Source: Phyto melanocephala
Lineage: Eukaryota > Arthropoda > Insecta > Diptera > Rhinophoridae
DNA length: 64,000 bases
Direction: 5' to 3'
NCBI GenBank assembly: GCA_941918925.1
Contig: OW799236.1
Coordinates: 85,214,213-85,278,212, forward strand
Position numbers and translations under genes: made by a program. Positions 1-10,400 of this stretch are shown piece by piece; within the stretch, counting starts at the first letter, position 1; each line of letters begins with the position of its first letter. The notes beneath the pieces are model-generated. The model was not told where the DNA came from and ran no database searches. It saw only the letters and a program-made list of their open reading frames with translations.

Positions 1-634
1 TTTTGCTGGAAGGTTTGATCAAAAGTTATTTAAAAAAGAAAAAAAATTTAAAATATGTTGAATTTTCTTGTTGAAAAAATTCGTTCAAAAGCTAAAAAAA
101 AAAATTATACACTTTTTTTTTAAAAAAAAAGAAAAAGAAGAGGTTTTTGAAAGTGAGGTTAGCATCTCTACGAATTATGTTTGATAACACAATAAAATTT
201 GAAATCTCTAATTGTAGAAACAAGAAAAAAAGTTTGCGCAAGTTTTTTTTAAATTTTCATATTTGTTCTATTTTTGCTCATCAGGCACTTTTTCTTATAC
301 ATTTATATCGTAATTAACTTTTATATATTTTGAATTATTGATTTCAACTGTTATTCATATCACTTTTGACACTTCACAATGCTAATACCAGCCTATAATT
401 ATCAATTTGAAAAATTCTTCATTATCGATAATAGTTATAAGGGAATGTCCGACACATCCCCATAAAAGATATTTTTATATACCTGCTCTACAAAGCATTA
501 TATGTTAAAAAAAAATAAATATACGTACGTACCTAATAAGAATAATTATTAAAAGCATTTATCACCAAAATAAGTTTACAAAAAATAAATATAGGTACAT
601 AAAAAATACATGGGCACCTAGGTATCAGGCTATT

Positions 635-842
635 ATCCAATTGTCAGAAGAAGCTGCCGAGGCCAGAAATAAGCACTTTCGATTATATCGTACGAATTAT
701 TCGAAGAAGCAGAAGCGATACAAATCGAGATGTCTTGAATAGGTTATGTCTGAGCAGTGACCCTTTTTTAAGCTGCAGTACGCAAAGAGAACTGATTAAA
801 AAAAACTTTTTCATCAGAAACCATCACACTTCTTCTTCCTGA
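635..842 (+). pseudogene. Short broken coding relic, probably from a transposon ORF
   Basis: Codons from 641 read LSEEAAEARNKHF followed by RLYRTNYS. After one frameshift near 700 the reading continues in another frame (DTNRDVLNRLCLSSDPF) to a TGA at 840-842. The charged, high-complexity composition stands out from the A/T-rich surroundings. I recall similar C-terminal LSEEA.EARNK segments in repeated insect ORFs, but I cannot name the family. The frameshift and the lack of an upstream reading frame make it a pseudogene. It could also be a chance open stretch. Confidence 0.4.
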
Positions 843-867
843 CACCGATGATGCATCTTATAAGGAT

Positions 868-899
868 ATACATACATACATACATACATACATACATAC
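868..899. repeat. (ACAT)n microsatellite
   Basis: About eight head-to-tail copies of the tetramer CATA. Shorter tracts of the same kind recur inside the DINE-like elements of this window. Confidence 0.9.
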
Positions 900-2059
900 G
901 ACATAATAATTATTAAGAAATTTTTATTAGTTTAACTTTTCCGTATATTAAGTATTAAATAATATAAAATAAATATAATAAAGCCTTTTTTCATAAAAAA
1001 AATACTGTTTCATAAGAGCCTTACAATTTTCAATTTTTTTTTTAAGAATTAGACCGTAAATCATAATATGTATGCATGTGCATACAGTCTGTTAAGAATG
1101 AGTTTAAACCTTTAAAATCGACATTTGTTAATTGAGTTTTACTATTTATACCGACTTTTATTCCTTAGGAATGTGGCTTTTGGAAAAATCTTAAAAATTT
1201 AAACTTTTTGGTTCTTTAATTTTTTTTATTGCATTTTTAAAACAAAAAATTTGACGAATTTTGCAGGAAAAATATTTTTGAAATGTGTTTGGTTAGTTTA
1301 AGCAGAATTTTCCGGTGCATCTTCTGATCCTCCTGCTATTAAAATTGGAGAACCCTTTTACAAGTTATGATAAAATATATTAGGCAATCAAACGATTTAG
1401 GGAGTGAAATATGCCACGCCTTTAAAATCAAATCCTTACGTACTAGAGAAAAACGGAAAACAGATTTGAATTAAGGGCATCACAATCCATATAGTCCACA
1501 TACTTTTATTTCTAGAAGAGACAAAAAAATTTTTTTTGAGCAGTGACTTGTTGCGCAGTGTAATTTTTTCAAAATCTGCCAGTAGATTTCTTATATCATA
1601 CTACACCTAAAACTATCAAAAAACTAGAACTTTTAATTCAAAAAACACGTTTAATAATTTTGGCCAGATTTTCAGGCCAAATACTCCTCTGTGCGTTCGT
1701 CGCTAGGGTCTAAGAATTGTAGGAACAGGGGGTCAATTAATGTCCCGTGAATTTCCCACCACATTAAGTATATATTTTCTGAAAGCTTATGACTAAGGGA
1801 ATCGACTAAGAAATGTCCGTGTGACCATGTGTTGGTTGAAATTAACTTTTAGAAGCATTTGGAGCACAGATCTGTGGTATCAATCATAAGATTATCTTTC
1901 GTATAAAGGAAATTTAATGTCAATTTAAAAAATTCATCTTTGTTTAATTCCACTTCAAAATTCTATACCTCTATAATAAACACACTTAAAGTTCTATACC
2001 TCTATAAAAGATACCCGGTTTTTTGTTGTTTGACATTTTTTTTTAAATTCAAAATAAAA
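900..2059. other. A/T-rich intergenic stretch without recognised genes
   Basis: I see no coding exon, RNA gene or bounded repeat here. Stops are dense in all frames. Confidence 0.5.
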
Positions 2060-2449
2060 AAGTAAGAGCGCTATATTCGGCGGTGCCGAATCTTATATAC
2101 CCTTCACAACGTGTAGTCATGCAATAACAGTAGTTTGTATCACCATTCATCCCATATGAAATACGTACATACATATCGATGCCTTACTTCCTCAACCTCG
2201 TATCTTAAAAAATCCTGTTTTAATTTTTTCATATCAAACGATTGTTTTATGCTTTAACTATCGCTTTCTTATCGCTACCTAACTGGTGGCTAGAGCAGGA
2301 CAAAAATAGTGATATAAATGAAAGATAATAACAAACAAAAGTAAAAGGGTTGCTGTTTGGTTAAAAAAAAAATTTCAATCTAACTCATTGTGGTAAAATA
2401 TATGAAAGAGGGAAAACTAAAAATTAGTTACCGAATTCAAATAACTTAA

Positions 2450-2625
2450 GTCCCGTGAGTTAAATAGATGATATTTACAACCAACATGTAACCACCGATC
2501 AGAGAGTGCTGATGATGAAATCGTAGCTGGTTTCGAAAATGCATTCCACTCGGCTAGTGTCAGTAAAAATATAATTTTTCAGAAATATTCTTTCATTTAT
2601 CACAAATAAAAAAATTCTTTGTAAA
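2450..2625 (+). repeat. Hammerhead-bearing dispersed repeat, copy 1
   Basis: This shares GTGAGTTAAATAGATGATAT upstream and ATATTCTTTCAT..ATCACAAATAAA downstream with the copy at 47145-47325, so the repeat is longer than the ribozyme core. The other two copies match mainly around the core. Confidence 0.75.
2495..2563 (+). ncRNA. Candidate type I hammerhead ribozyme, copy 1
   Basis: Stem I 5' strand GAGTG (2504-2508) precedes the catalytic CTGATGA (2509-2515). One unpaired T and stem II (GAAATC, loop GTAGCT, GGTTTC) follow, then the GAAA core (2535-2538), a minimal stem III (ATGCATT), the cleavage nucleotide C2546, and CACTC (2547-2551). CACTC is the exact complement of the stem I strand. An outer stem CCGAT/GTCAG (2495-2499, 2559-2563) can form with one mismatch. 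Hammerheads are known in Penelope-like elements and retrozymes. The single U before stem II is a departure from the textbook core. Confidence 0.7.
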
Positions 2626-4306
2626 AATAAAGAATATTAAATATATGAACTCAAGCCTGATTAAAAATTTAAATATTAGTTTAAAACAAAAAAGTTCAAC
2701 AAAAATAAAAATTCAATTTTTAAAAAAGATTAGTATAGTATTACTACTAATATACATAAATACAATCAACTCTTTAATAATTGCATTTATACTATGTTCA
2801 TACACGCGCCTTAATTGTCAATTTATAATATTATCGCAATTAAAGGCCTTATTGAGCTCAATTTACAATACTAAAAATTATTTTTAAATTGAACAATATA
2901 TACTTAATTGTTTCACTTATTGTCTTTAACTTCAAATACAACTCTTGAGAAGTATGTTCAGTGAGAAAAAAATTTTATAGGTGGCATTGCTAATGTAAAA
3001 AAAAATAAATATACAAAAATAAAAATTAATAAAATGGAAAATGTTTGATGAAAATTTAAAAAAAAATGTTTAAATAAATTTAAATACATACATATAAGTA
3101 TATACATATGTAAATATAATTGTAAATATATTTTATCAACAGGAAAAACAGTAAAGAGAAGGCATTAATTGATTTGGTATAAGTACATCGTATTTTTACA
3201 GCTATCAAATGCTAATGGAGTAAGATAAATTGAGTATGTGTGAACACATTTTTTAATTGCTTAACCATTACTAAATTGAAACAATTAAAAATATCTGTCT
3301 GAACAGGGTATTAAACTTTTAACAAAACACCGAAGAATAAAAAGATGAACCGTTTTTTTTGTCACTCCTGAAAAATTTTATTTTTTAAGATACGAGGTTG
3401 AGGAAGTAAGGCATCGATATATAAAAACATCCCATTGTAAAATTATATATTTACGTATGTATGTTAAAAAAAAATAAAAATAAATAAAAAAAAAATTAAA
3501 AAAAATTAAAAAAATAATTCAAATATATATAATAAATATAAAACAAAAAAAAATAAAAAAAAAATTAAAAAAAAAAATAAAAAAAAACTAAAAAAAAAAA
3601 AAAAATTAGAAAAAAAAATAATAATATAAATATAAATAATATTTTAATTAAAAAATTAAAAAAAAAAAAAAAAAAAAAATTTTTTTGGCTCAGCTGGGAT
3701 TCGATGCCACGTTTTCTCTACACGTTTGTATGTGTGTATGTTGTTGTTGTAATGTTGTTTTTGTGAAAAAAAATCGAGGTGGTCGTGGGTTTTTGCTCAT
3801 ATCTCAGTTGTTTATGTACCGATGTTTCTGATTTTCAATATCGATCTACTCCCGAATATTTCTGATATATTAATACCTCACCCGGGTCCAAGCAATGTCG
3901 GGGGGCTTCAAAAAGTTGATTCCAACATACACACAAACAGACTGACAGAGCTTAATCGACTCCCCTATTCATAAGCATTCAAAAAATATATACTTTATAG
4001 GATCGGAAATGAAAATTGTAGAAATTTCACACGGAATGACAAACCTATATATACCCTTTTTCACTGTGTGAAGGGTATAATAAATAAATATAAATAAAAT
4101 ATGTATGAAGTTTCGCATATATACCTATATGGTCAATATAATTATAAATCCGGAAAATGAAGGTGACACGCCCACTTAAACGCCCTCCTCCCATATAACG
4201 CTTCACCTTAAATTTAAATTATTTTCGTTGTATTTTAATTTTTATGAACTTTTTCAATTTGTATTATATTTAAAATTTTTAAATTTTAGGCTATAAGTTC
4301 AATGTG

Positions 4307-4480
4307 TTAACGACAAGAATATTAAGGAAAAATTAGTCATCCGATACTAGCTGAGTGGAATGCATTTTCTGTAGTTCTGATCAAAAGAGTGCTGATGATG
4401 AAACCGTAGCTACTTTCGAAAATGCATTCCAATCAGCTAGTATCGGATGACTAATTTTTCCTTAATATTCTTGTCGTTAA
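4307..4480. repeat. 63-bp-arm palindrome around hammerhead copy 2
   Basis: Arms 4307-4369 and 4418-4480 are inverted copies with about one mismatch (GAG versus ATC at the middle), separated by 48 bases. Each outer end is TTAA followed by CGACAAGAAT. The right arm holds the 3' half of the ribozyme repeat and the left arm is its mirror image, so the hairpin looks like a fold-back rearrangement of the dispersed repeat. Confidence 0.85.
4377..4446 (+). ncRNA. Candidate hammerhead ribozyme, copy 2 (partly decayed)
   Basis: CTGATGA (4392-4398), the GAAA core (4418-4421) and ATGCATTC are intact, with cleavage predicted after C4429. Stem II (GAAACC against ACTTTC) has lost two pairs and stem I (GAGTG against CAATC) one. 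The outer CTGAT/ATCGG stem (4377-4381, 4442-4446) is preserved with one G-U pair. It is probably weakly active or inactive. Confidence 0.6.
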
Positions 4481-4559
4481 AAAAAAATTTTTTTAAATTT
4501 TTTTTTGTACTTTTTTTTATTATTTTTATTTTTAATATATTTTTTGTTTGTAATTTTTT

Positions 4560-4915
4560 TTTTTGGCATGTTTTTTACATGTATGTTTATATGTATGTTG
4601 CTGTTGTAATTGTGAAAAAAACGAGATGGTCGTGGGTTTTTGCTCATATCTCAGAAAGTTATGGGGCGGTTGTGCTGAATTTTAATAGCGATTCATTCCT
4701 GGATATTTGCAAGAGATTGATACCATATACAGATTTGAGGAACATATAGTTGCTTCTAAAAGTTGATTTCAACCAACACACGGACAGACTGGCAGACGGT
4801 CAGGGCTTAATCGACTCCTCTATTCATAAGCTTTCAGAAAATACTTATATACTTTATGGGGTCGGAAATGAAAATATATATACCCTTGTGCACCACAGGT
4901 GAAGGATAAAAATAT
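4560..4915 (+). mobile_element. DINE-like element, 5'-truncated
   Basis: It contains GGTCGTGGGTTTTTGCTCAT, the CACACGGACAGACTGG tract, CTTTATGGGGTCGGAAATG and the 3' hairpin ACCCTTGTGCACCACAGGTG, followed by AAGGATA instead of AAGGGTATA. This is the 'GTGGTGCACAAGGG' subfamily, also seen in reverse at 9807, 12380 and 54605. The 5' hairpin end is missing. Confidence 0.7.
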
Positions 4916-5624
4916 ATGTTTTTACGTGAAAATAGCATTTTTTTTTTGTTTTCAAAATATAATGAAAATCTAAAACGTCAAAAATTGTTCTTACTTTATT
5001 GCAAAGCCACAAAATAAGATATTGATCATAAAAATCAGTTGATTCTTTTCGAATTTATTTACAATTAAGTGATCTAGCTCATTTTCACAAAGTTTAAGTT
5101 CTTTTGTTTGATATACATCAAATTGAGTAGTTAAAGTTCTTCTCCTAGAAAAATTGTTTGGAAAAAACCTTTTTGACATGTTTTCGATTTTCAGAACTAA
5201 TTTTTTTTAAACCTCTCCATAGAATTTAAAATTTGGACGATATTTGTACTACTGGAACCACAACACATCAAAATTGCATGGTGGTTTTAAAAGCCTTTTA
5301 AATTTTTAAAATTGTAACTTATTATTAATGTTATATTAATATCACATTTTATTTGAGATTTTAGTTTATACAATTGAAGCTAAATATTTAGGTGTAAGAT
5401 TATTTACTTTACTTTTTACGTATTCATTATTTCAATATCAGTTAAGATAGAATAAATCTGTAAATCTGGCGTGTATTCAGCACGCTAAAGTCAATTACAA
5501 TGACATAACAAAGTTCCTACTCCCGACTTTGTTTTTTTTTTTTTTTTTTTTTGCCAACCATTGATTGATGTTCCAATATCAATATTTTATTTAAATAAGA
5601 ATACCTCAAAAACTAGACGTGAAA

Positions 5625-7155
5625 GAACAAGTAAGAGCACTATATTCGGCTGTGCCAAATCTTTTATACCCACCACCAATTCTGTGTACATTTAAAGCAC
5701 AATATTTATTATTTTGTTAATCGCTTGGAATAATCTCTAAAATAAACATCACTTTCTTTGTAGAAGGTGGTTAAATTTTAAATTTAAAACAGGTCTGTAT
5801 AAAATGTTAGAATATCTATGAATGCCTTCTTAATTCGTGAAATGAGAAGCATTCCTGTTTTTCACGATAGTGTGGCAAAAAAACAGTCAACTTCGACTCA
5901 TCATTGTGCCAAACAATTGAGCATCAGCAATGTTATTGAAAATTTGGATTATCGGATCGAGGTGTGCCGTTGAGGTCGCGGGGGCCATTTGGCCGATATT
6001 TTGTTACACACATAATTGAACCATACAAACATTATCATTAAAAAAGAAATGATAATAATTTCCTAAATAATTTGTGTTTTATTCAAAATCATCAATCGGC
6101 CCTTAAAATTAACCCACCCTTTATAACTTCAATATGCTGGTAAAATGTTTTCGTAAATTAAGTGTTTCAGTGAAAATGGGCGTTAAAGTAAGCGTGTTTA
6201 TAAAATTTCTGCTAATAAATACAACTTAGATATTTCAATATAGTCCGTAATTCTTCCAAAATATTTATTCATTGATAAATTATATGAATTTGAAATAAAG
6301 CATTATATAGGATGTCGGCGTAAGAGTCGGCGTGTCACCTAAATTTTCTGGCATAACAATAACATTGACTAGAAGGATTTCCGTAGCAAATTTTATCATC
6401 ATACCTCTAATTTTGTCGGTTTTATAAATTTAAATTTCATTAACAGTAGATAACGTGAAAAGTGGGCGTTATAGTAGGTGTGTCGAAGTTATTTATGCTA
6501 ATAAATACAACTTATAAATTTCAATAAAGTCCTTTATTATTCGATTTGTAGAGAAATTATAAGAATTTGAGAGCAAACGTTGTATAGGAGGTTGGCGTGT
6601 CATATTTATTTTCCGTCAAAAGAAAGCCTTTGACCAAAAAGCAATTCCTGCAAAATTTCAGAATCGTAGATCTAATTTTACCACTCTTATTAGGTTTAAA
6701 ATTTTGAACATACTGAAAAATACACTGCGCGGTATAAATTTTCGTACATTTTGATCTCTAACTCCCTTCCTAATGCATGCATTTAGGCAATTTTTAGGTA
6801 GATATATTGTTTTTGCTCAGGTAGTTTATATTTGGAGTTTCATGACTCATACGTAGATGCTGGTGGACACAACTCCATTTTATTCGATGTTGGAAGGACA
6901 TGGTTCTTTCGACCTACTCTTGCATTACGAGCTATAACTTTCTTCCTTATATTCCGATTTAGCCAATTTTCTATTCCAAACAAACCTTGTGTATAAGACA
7001 TATTCTGGCAAAATTTGAGCCCACTAGCTTTTTCGATGGGACCTCTATCGTGCTTTTAACAGACGGACAGACGGACGGACATAGCTAGATCGTCATAAAA
7101 TAAAACCCCGATTAAGAATATATATATACCATTTTTTTGGTTGCGGGTATAAAAA
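5625..7155 (+). mobile_element. DINE-like element, second family ('CCACCA' type), copy 1
   Basis: It starts ACAAGTAAGAGCACTATATT with the TTCGGCTGTGCC hairpin and TATACCCACCACCAATTCTG. It ends with GACGGACAGACGGACGGACA, CTAGATCGTCAT, a truncated final block and TTGCGGGTATAAAAA. Blocks of the type GTGGGCGT..AATTTCTGCTAATAAATAC recur inside it. A longer reverse copy occupies 59955-62666. It encodes nothing. Confidence 0.7.
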
Positions 7156-7369
7156 CTAAAATACTTAAAAAAAACACTTTACAAAAAAATTTGTTTAGCT
7201 CTTTTACTAAAATTTTGCAAAAAATATTTGACCTTGTGTCACAAAAATTGGTCTGGTGATCACGCTCGGATCGTCCCGGGTATACAGTTGGGTATAGGGG
7301 TATAGGGGTATAGAGGAGAGTTTTATCTACTAAATGATGCTAATTTCTTTTTGTTATCTTATGTTTTCT

Positions 7370-8678
7370 AGAAGTTATGGTGTATTAAAAAAAGGAATTT
7401 AGGAAAATTTAGACCTAAAGATAAAAAACAATTATTTCTAAGCATTATAAACTATTTATTTTCATGTACTAATGGCTAACAAATTTTAAAATTATACAAA
7501 ACTTATTTCGTTTGAAAATCTTTTAAAAGTAAAATGTTATAGAACTTTAAAAATCAAAATCTTACTAATAAGTTTCCCGTTTTAGCAAAATGCTGAGCAT
7601 GTCTATTTTGAATCACCCTGTGGCCCTTAAAATTTAACCACCCTTTACAAAAAAATAGATAAATAAAAAAAATTTAGTTAAAATATGTATTTTAAATATT
7701 CAAATACTTATTTTAAATCTACTGATGCACAGTTTTTTTAATATTTTTAAATCTTAAACCTCATAAGACTGTGTGTACAACTATATGTAAAGTTGGGCAC
7801 AAATCATTACTCTAGTTAGTTTTTGTCAACAAACTTCGGTCATTTTCGTTTTCACAAACCCCTATAAAATTCCTTTGTAGTTTGGGCAAAAAAATGTTAC
7901 TAGAGTCATCTAGTGTTCTACGTGATGTTTAGCAAAGACATCATCCTCAGTGTTTGCAAAATGTAGTGGCGCCTTCAACAGATGTCGCCATCTGCAATAA
8001 ATAAATGCTAATGAATATGACTAATATATTTTTATAAAAAAAAAAGTGGACGTGGCACATTTATTTTCCGTTATAACGAAGACTTTGACCAAAAATCCAT
8101 GTTTGCAAAATTTCAGAACCGTACATATAGTTTTGTCAGTTTTATTACGTTTTAAATTTCAAATATACACTGATCGGTATAAATTTTCGTACATTTTGAC
8201 CTATAACTCCTTTTCTAATGCATAGATTTAAGCAATTTTTGGGGAGAAATATTCTTTTGACTCGAGAAATATATATCCGAAGTTTCATGACTCTACGTTT
8301 ATCCGTTTGGACACAATTCCATTTTATTCGATGTTAGAAGGACACGGTTTTTTCGACCTACTCTTGCTTTTCGAGCTATAACTCTCTTCCTAATATTCCG
8401 ATTTAGCCCATTTTCAATACCAAACAAACCTTGTCTATAAGAAAGATTCTGGCAAAATTTGAGCCCCCTAGCTTTTTCGGTGCGACCTCTATCGTGCTTT
8501 CAACAGACGGACAGACGGACCGACGGACAGACGGACGGACATAGCTAGATCGTCATCAAATCAAACCCTGATTCAGAATATATATACTTTATGGGGTCTA
8601 AAATGGATATTTCGATGTGTTACAAACGGAATGACAAAATGAATATACCCCCACCATTTTTTTGGTGGCGGGTATAAA
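7370..8678 (+). mobile_element. DINE-like element, second family, 5'-truncated copy 2
   Basis: The segment 7440-7650 (ATTTTCATGTACTAATGGCT and on) matches 61520-61860 in reverse-copy context, and it supplies the empty site for the MITE at 61559. The 3' part carries the GACGGACAGACGG tract, CTTTATGGGGTCTAAAATGG and the terminal hairpin CCACCATTTTTTTGGTGGCG ending at about 8678. The 5' boundary is not sharp. Confidence 0.6.
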
Positions 8679-8679
8679 A

Positions 8680-9800
8680 AGAGCCACAAAACAAGATTCG
8701 AGCTCCCAACTTTTTTTTTGACAACCAGTGTTATTAAAGAATACAATAAATGTTACATTTAAAGCATACGAATATGTATTTATGCATGTGCATATAAAGT
8801 TAAAAGATAAAATTATATAATTATTTTAATTTTTAACAACAACAACACAGTCAAACGTAGCCTTAAAAAAAAGATCATTTTACATGGTCAGCAAAGTAAA
8901 TAGAAAACACATACAGTTTAACTTTAAAAACAAACACGAATCTATTTAAGAAGGGCTTCCCCAAACTGACGTTATTTCCGCCTTCGTTTTATGCATATTA
9001 AAAAGATATAAATAAAATAGTGTTACGTATACATACTTACATATGTATGGAGAAACAATTAAGTTTTTATAACGGCCAATAAAAAATAGTTGATTTAATA
9101 TGACTTTTTTATGTTGTCGCGCTTTTTTATTTGTAGAAAACGTGTCTGCTATTCCAATTAGTAATTAAACGACTTTTTTAAAGGGGATTTTTCAAAGGTA
9201 TAGCGTATATACATACATATATAGATAGATATAGTTTAAAATCTAATATATAAAATTTTCGCATCGCGATGTTTGCCAATTTTTGGTTCGGCCAATTTTC
9301 TTGAAATTTTGCGAGCATATCAGGTAGGTCTGAGAATTTGTCAACATCTATTTTTCATACCTCTCAGCGCCACGCCTTTTTTAACGCATTTTTTCACGCC
9401 CCCTCAGGTACGCCCGACTTCTGGACCGATCTTCTTGAAATTTTCACATAATATAACTAAGACTCTGGTGTCATTAATAGGATACTTTTTTATCACGCCT
9501 ACTTTAACGCCCATTTTGTTTAATTATGAACTTACATCGATATAGTTTTTAGTATTTTTCTTCAAATTGTACACAATTTATAATAGTCCAGCCAATGCAG
9601 AAATAAACGTTTAAGAATCGGTCAACATCTATTTTTCATACTCCTAAATATTAAGGGTGACTCACCCCAAAGGGACAATTTATACCTCACCTTAATAATG
9701 TAACGACTTCGATGAAATTTCAAACTTAGATAGATCTTCGTACCGTCGAACACATATGGTTTACGTTTTTTTTTTTAATGTACTCAGAGTAAGTTAGCTG
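8680..9800. other. A/T-rich stretch with CCACGCCC-rich repeat fragments
   Basis: No gene is supported. 9250-9520 carries CGCCACGCC/CCCCTCAGGTACGCCC motifs typical of degraded INE-like repeats and gives a spurious 90-codon open frame. Confidence 0.4.
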
Positions 9801-9806
9801 TTATAC

Positions 9807-10125
9807 TCTTCACCTGTGGTGCACAAGGGTATATATAGCTTTGTCATTCCGTTTGTAATTTCTACAATTTTCATTTCCGACAAAATAAGGTATATATTTT
9901 CTAAAGCTTATGAATAGAGGAGTCGTTTAAGCCCTAACCGTCTGTCCGTGTATTGGTTGAAATCAAATTTTAGAAGCAACCATATATTCCTCAGATCTGC
10001 GTTTGGTATCAATCTTTTGTTAATATCCGGGAATGAATTGCTATAAAAATTCAGCACAATCGCCCCATAACTTTCTGAGATATGAGCAAATAATCACGAC
10101 TGTCTCTGTTTTTTCCCATATTTTT
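9807..10125 (-). mobile_element. DINE-like element, 5'-truncated, reverse
   Basis: The reverse-strand 3' hairpin (CTTCACCTGTGGTGCACAAG, GGTATATATAGCTTTGTCAT) is followed by the GACAAAATAAGG, GTCTGTCCGTGTATTGG and TGAGATATGAGC blocks. The 5' half is absent. Confidence 0.7.
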
Positions 10126-10400
10126 ACCACCAAAATTAAAATTTTTCAGCCATAGAATAATTTATAGGTACCTTTGCTATTATTTGTAGATATAACATGC
10201 CTCTAGAGATATTCGTGAAATATTTTGGATAAAGCGGGCTCTAATCGGTAAAGTTATAGGCAAAAAAAAAAAACATTGTTAAACTAATACCAACTTGTTA
10301 AAAAAAACATGTGACACATAATGCAACTGCATAATTGCAAAAACTGCTTTACCGACATCTTAAGCTAAAGGCAAATATTGAAAAATACTTGTGGTAATGA

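Larger units (their letters stand above)
2177..3416. mobile_element. Inverted-repeat-flanked insertion inside the DINE element
   Basis: Both ends carry a perfect 37-bp inverted repeat that begins CGATGCCTTACTTCCTCAAC (2177-2213 and 3380-3416). Removing it restores the ACATACATATATAAAAAC arrangement seen in the intact DINE copy near 53160, so this is an insertion. The target duplication is ATAT or shorter, masked by the AT repeat. The interior holds hammerhead-like motif copy 1. No transposase or reverse transcriptase is readable. It could be a MITE, or a Penelope-like copy with flanking inverted repeats. Confidence 0.7.
2060..4080 (+). mobile_element. DINE-1/INE-1-like (Helentron-type) element, interrupted
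   Basis: The 5' end is the AAGTAAGAG end with the hairpin TTCGG..CGGTGCCGAA followed by TATACCCTTCAC. A long A/T tract, GGCTCAGCTGGGATTCGATG and GGTCGTGGGTTTTTGCTC follow. The 3' subterminal hairpin ACCC..TTCACTGTGTGAAGGGT ends at about 4080. Other window copies share this order, and it recalls Drosophila INE-1 (TATACCC..GGGTATA subterminal repeats, GACGGACAGAC tract, CATAAAGTATATA block). A separate inverted-repeat element occupies 2177-3416, which makes the host unusually long. No replicase is encoded, so this is a non-autonomous copy. Confidence 0.75.

Noticed and set aside
3480..3680. Long A-rich tract as a retroposon poly(A) tail
   Set aside because: The tract lies in the middle of the DINE element in several copies, so it is an internal low-complexity segment.
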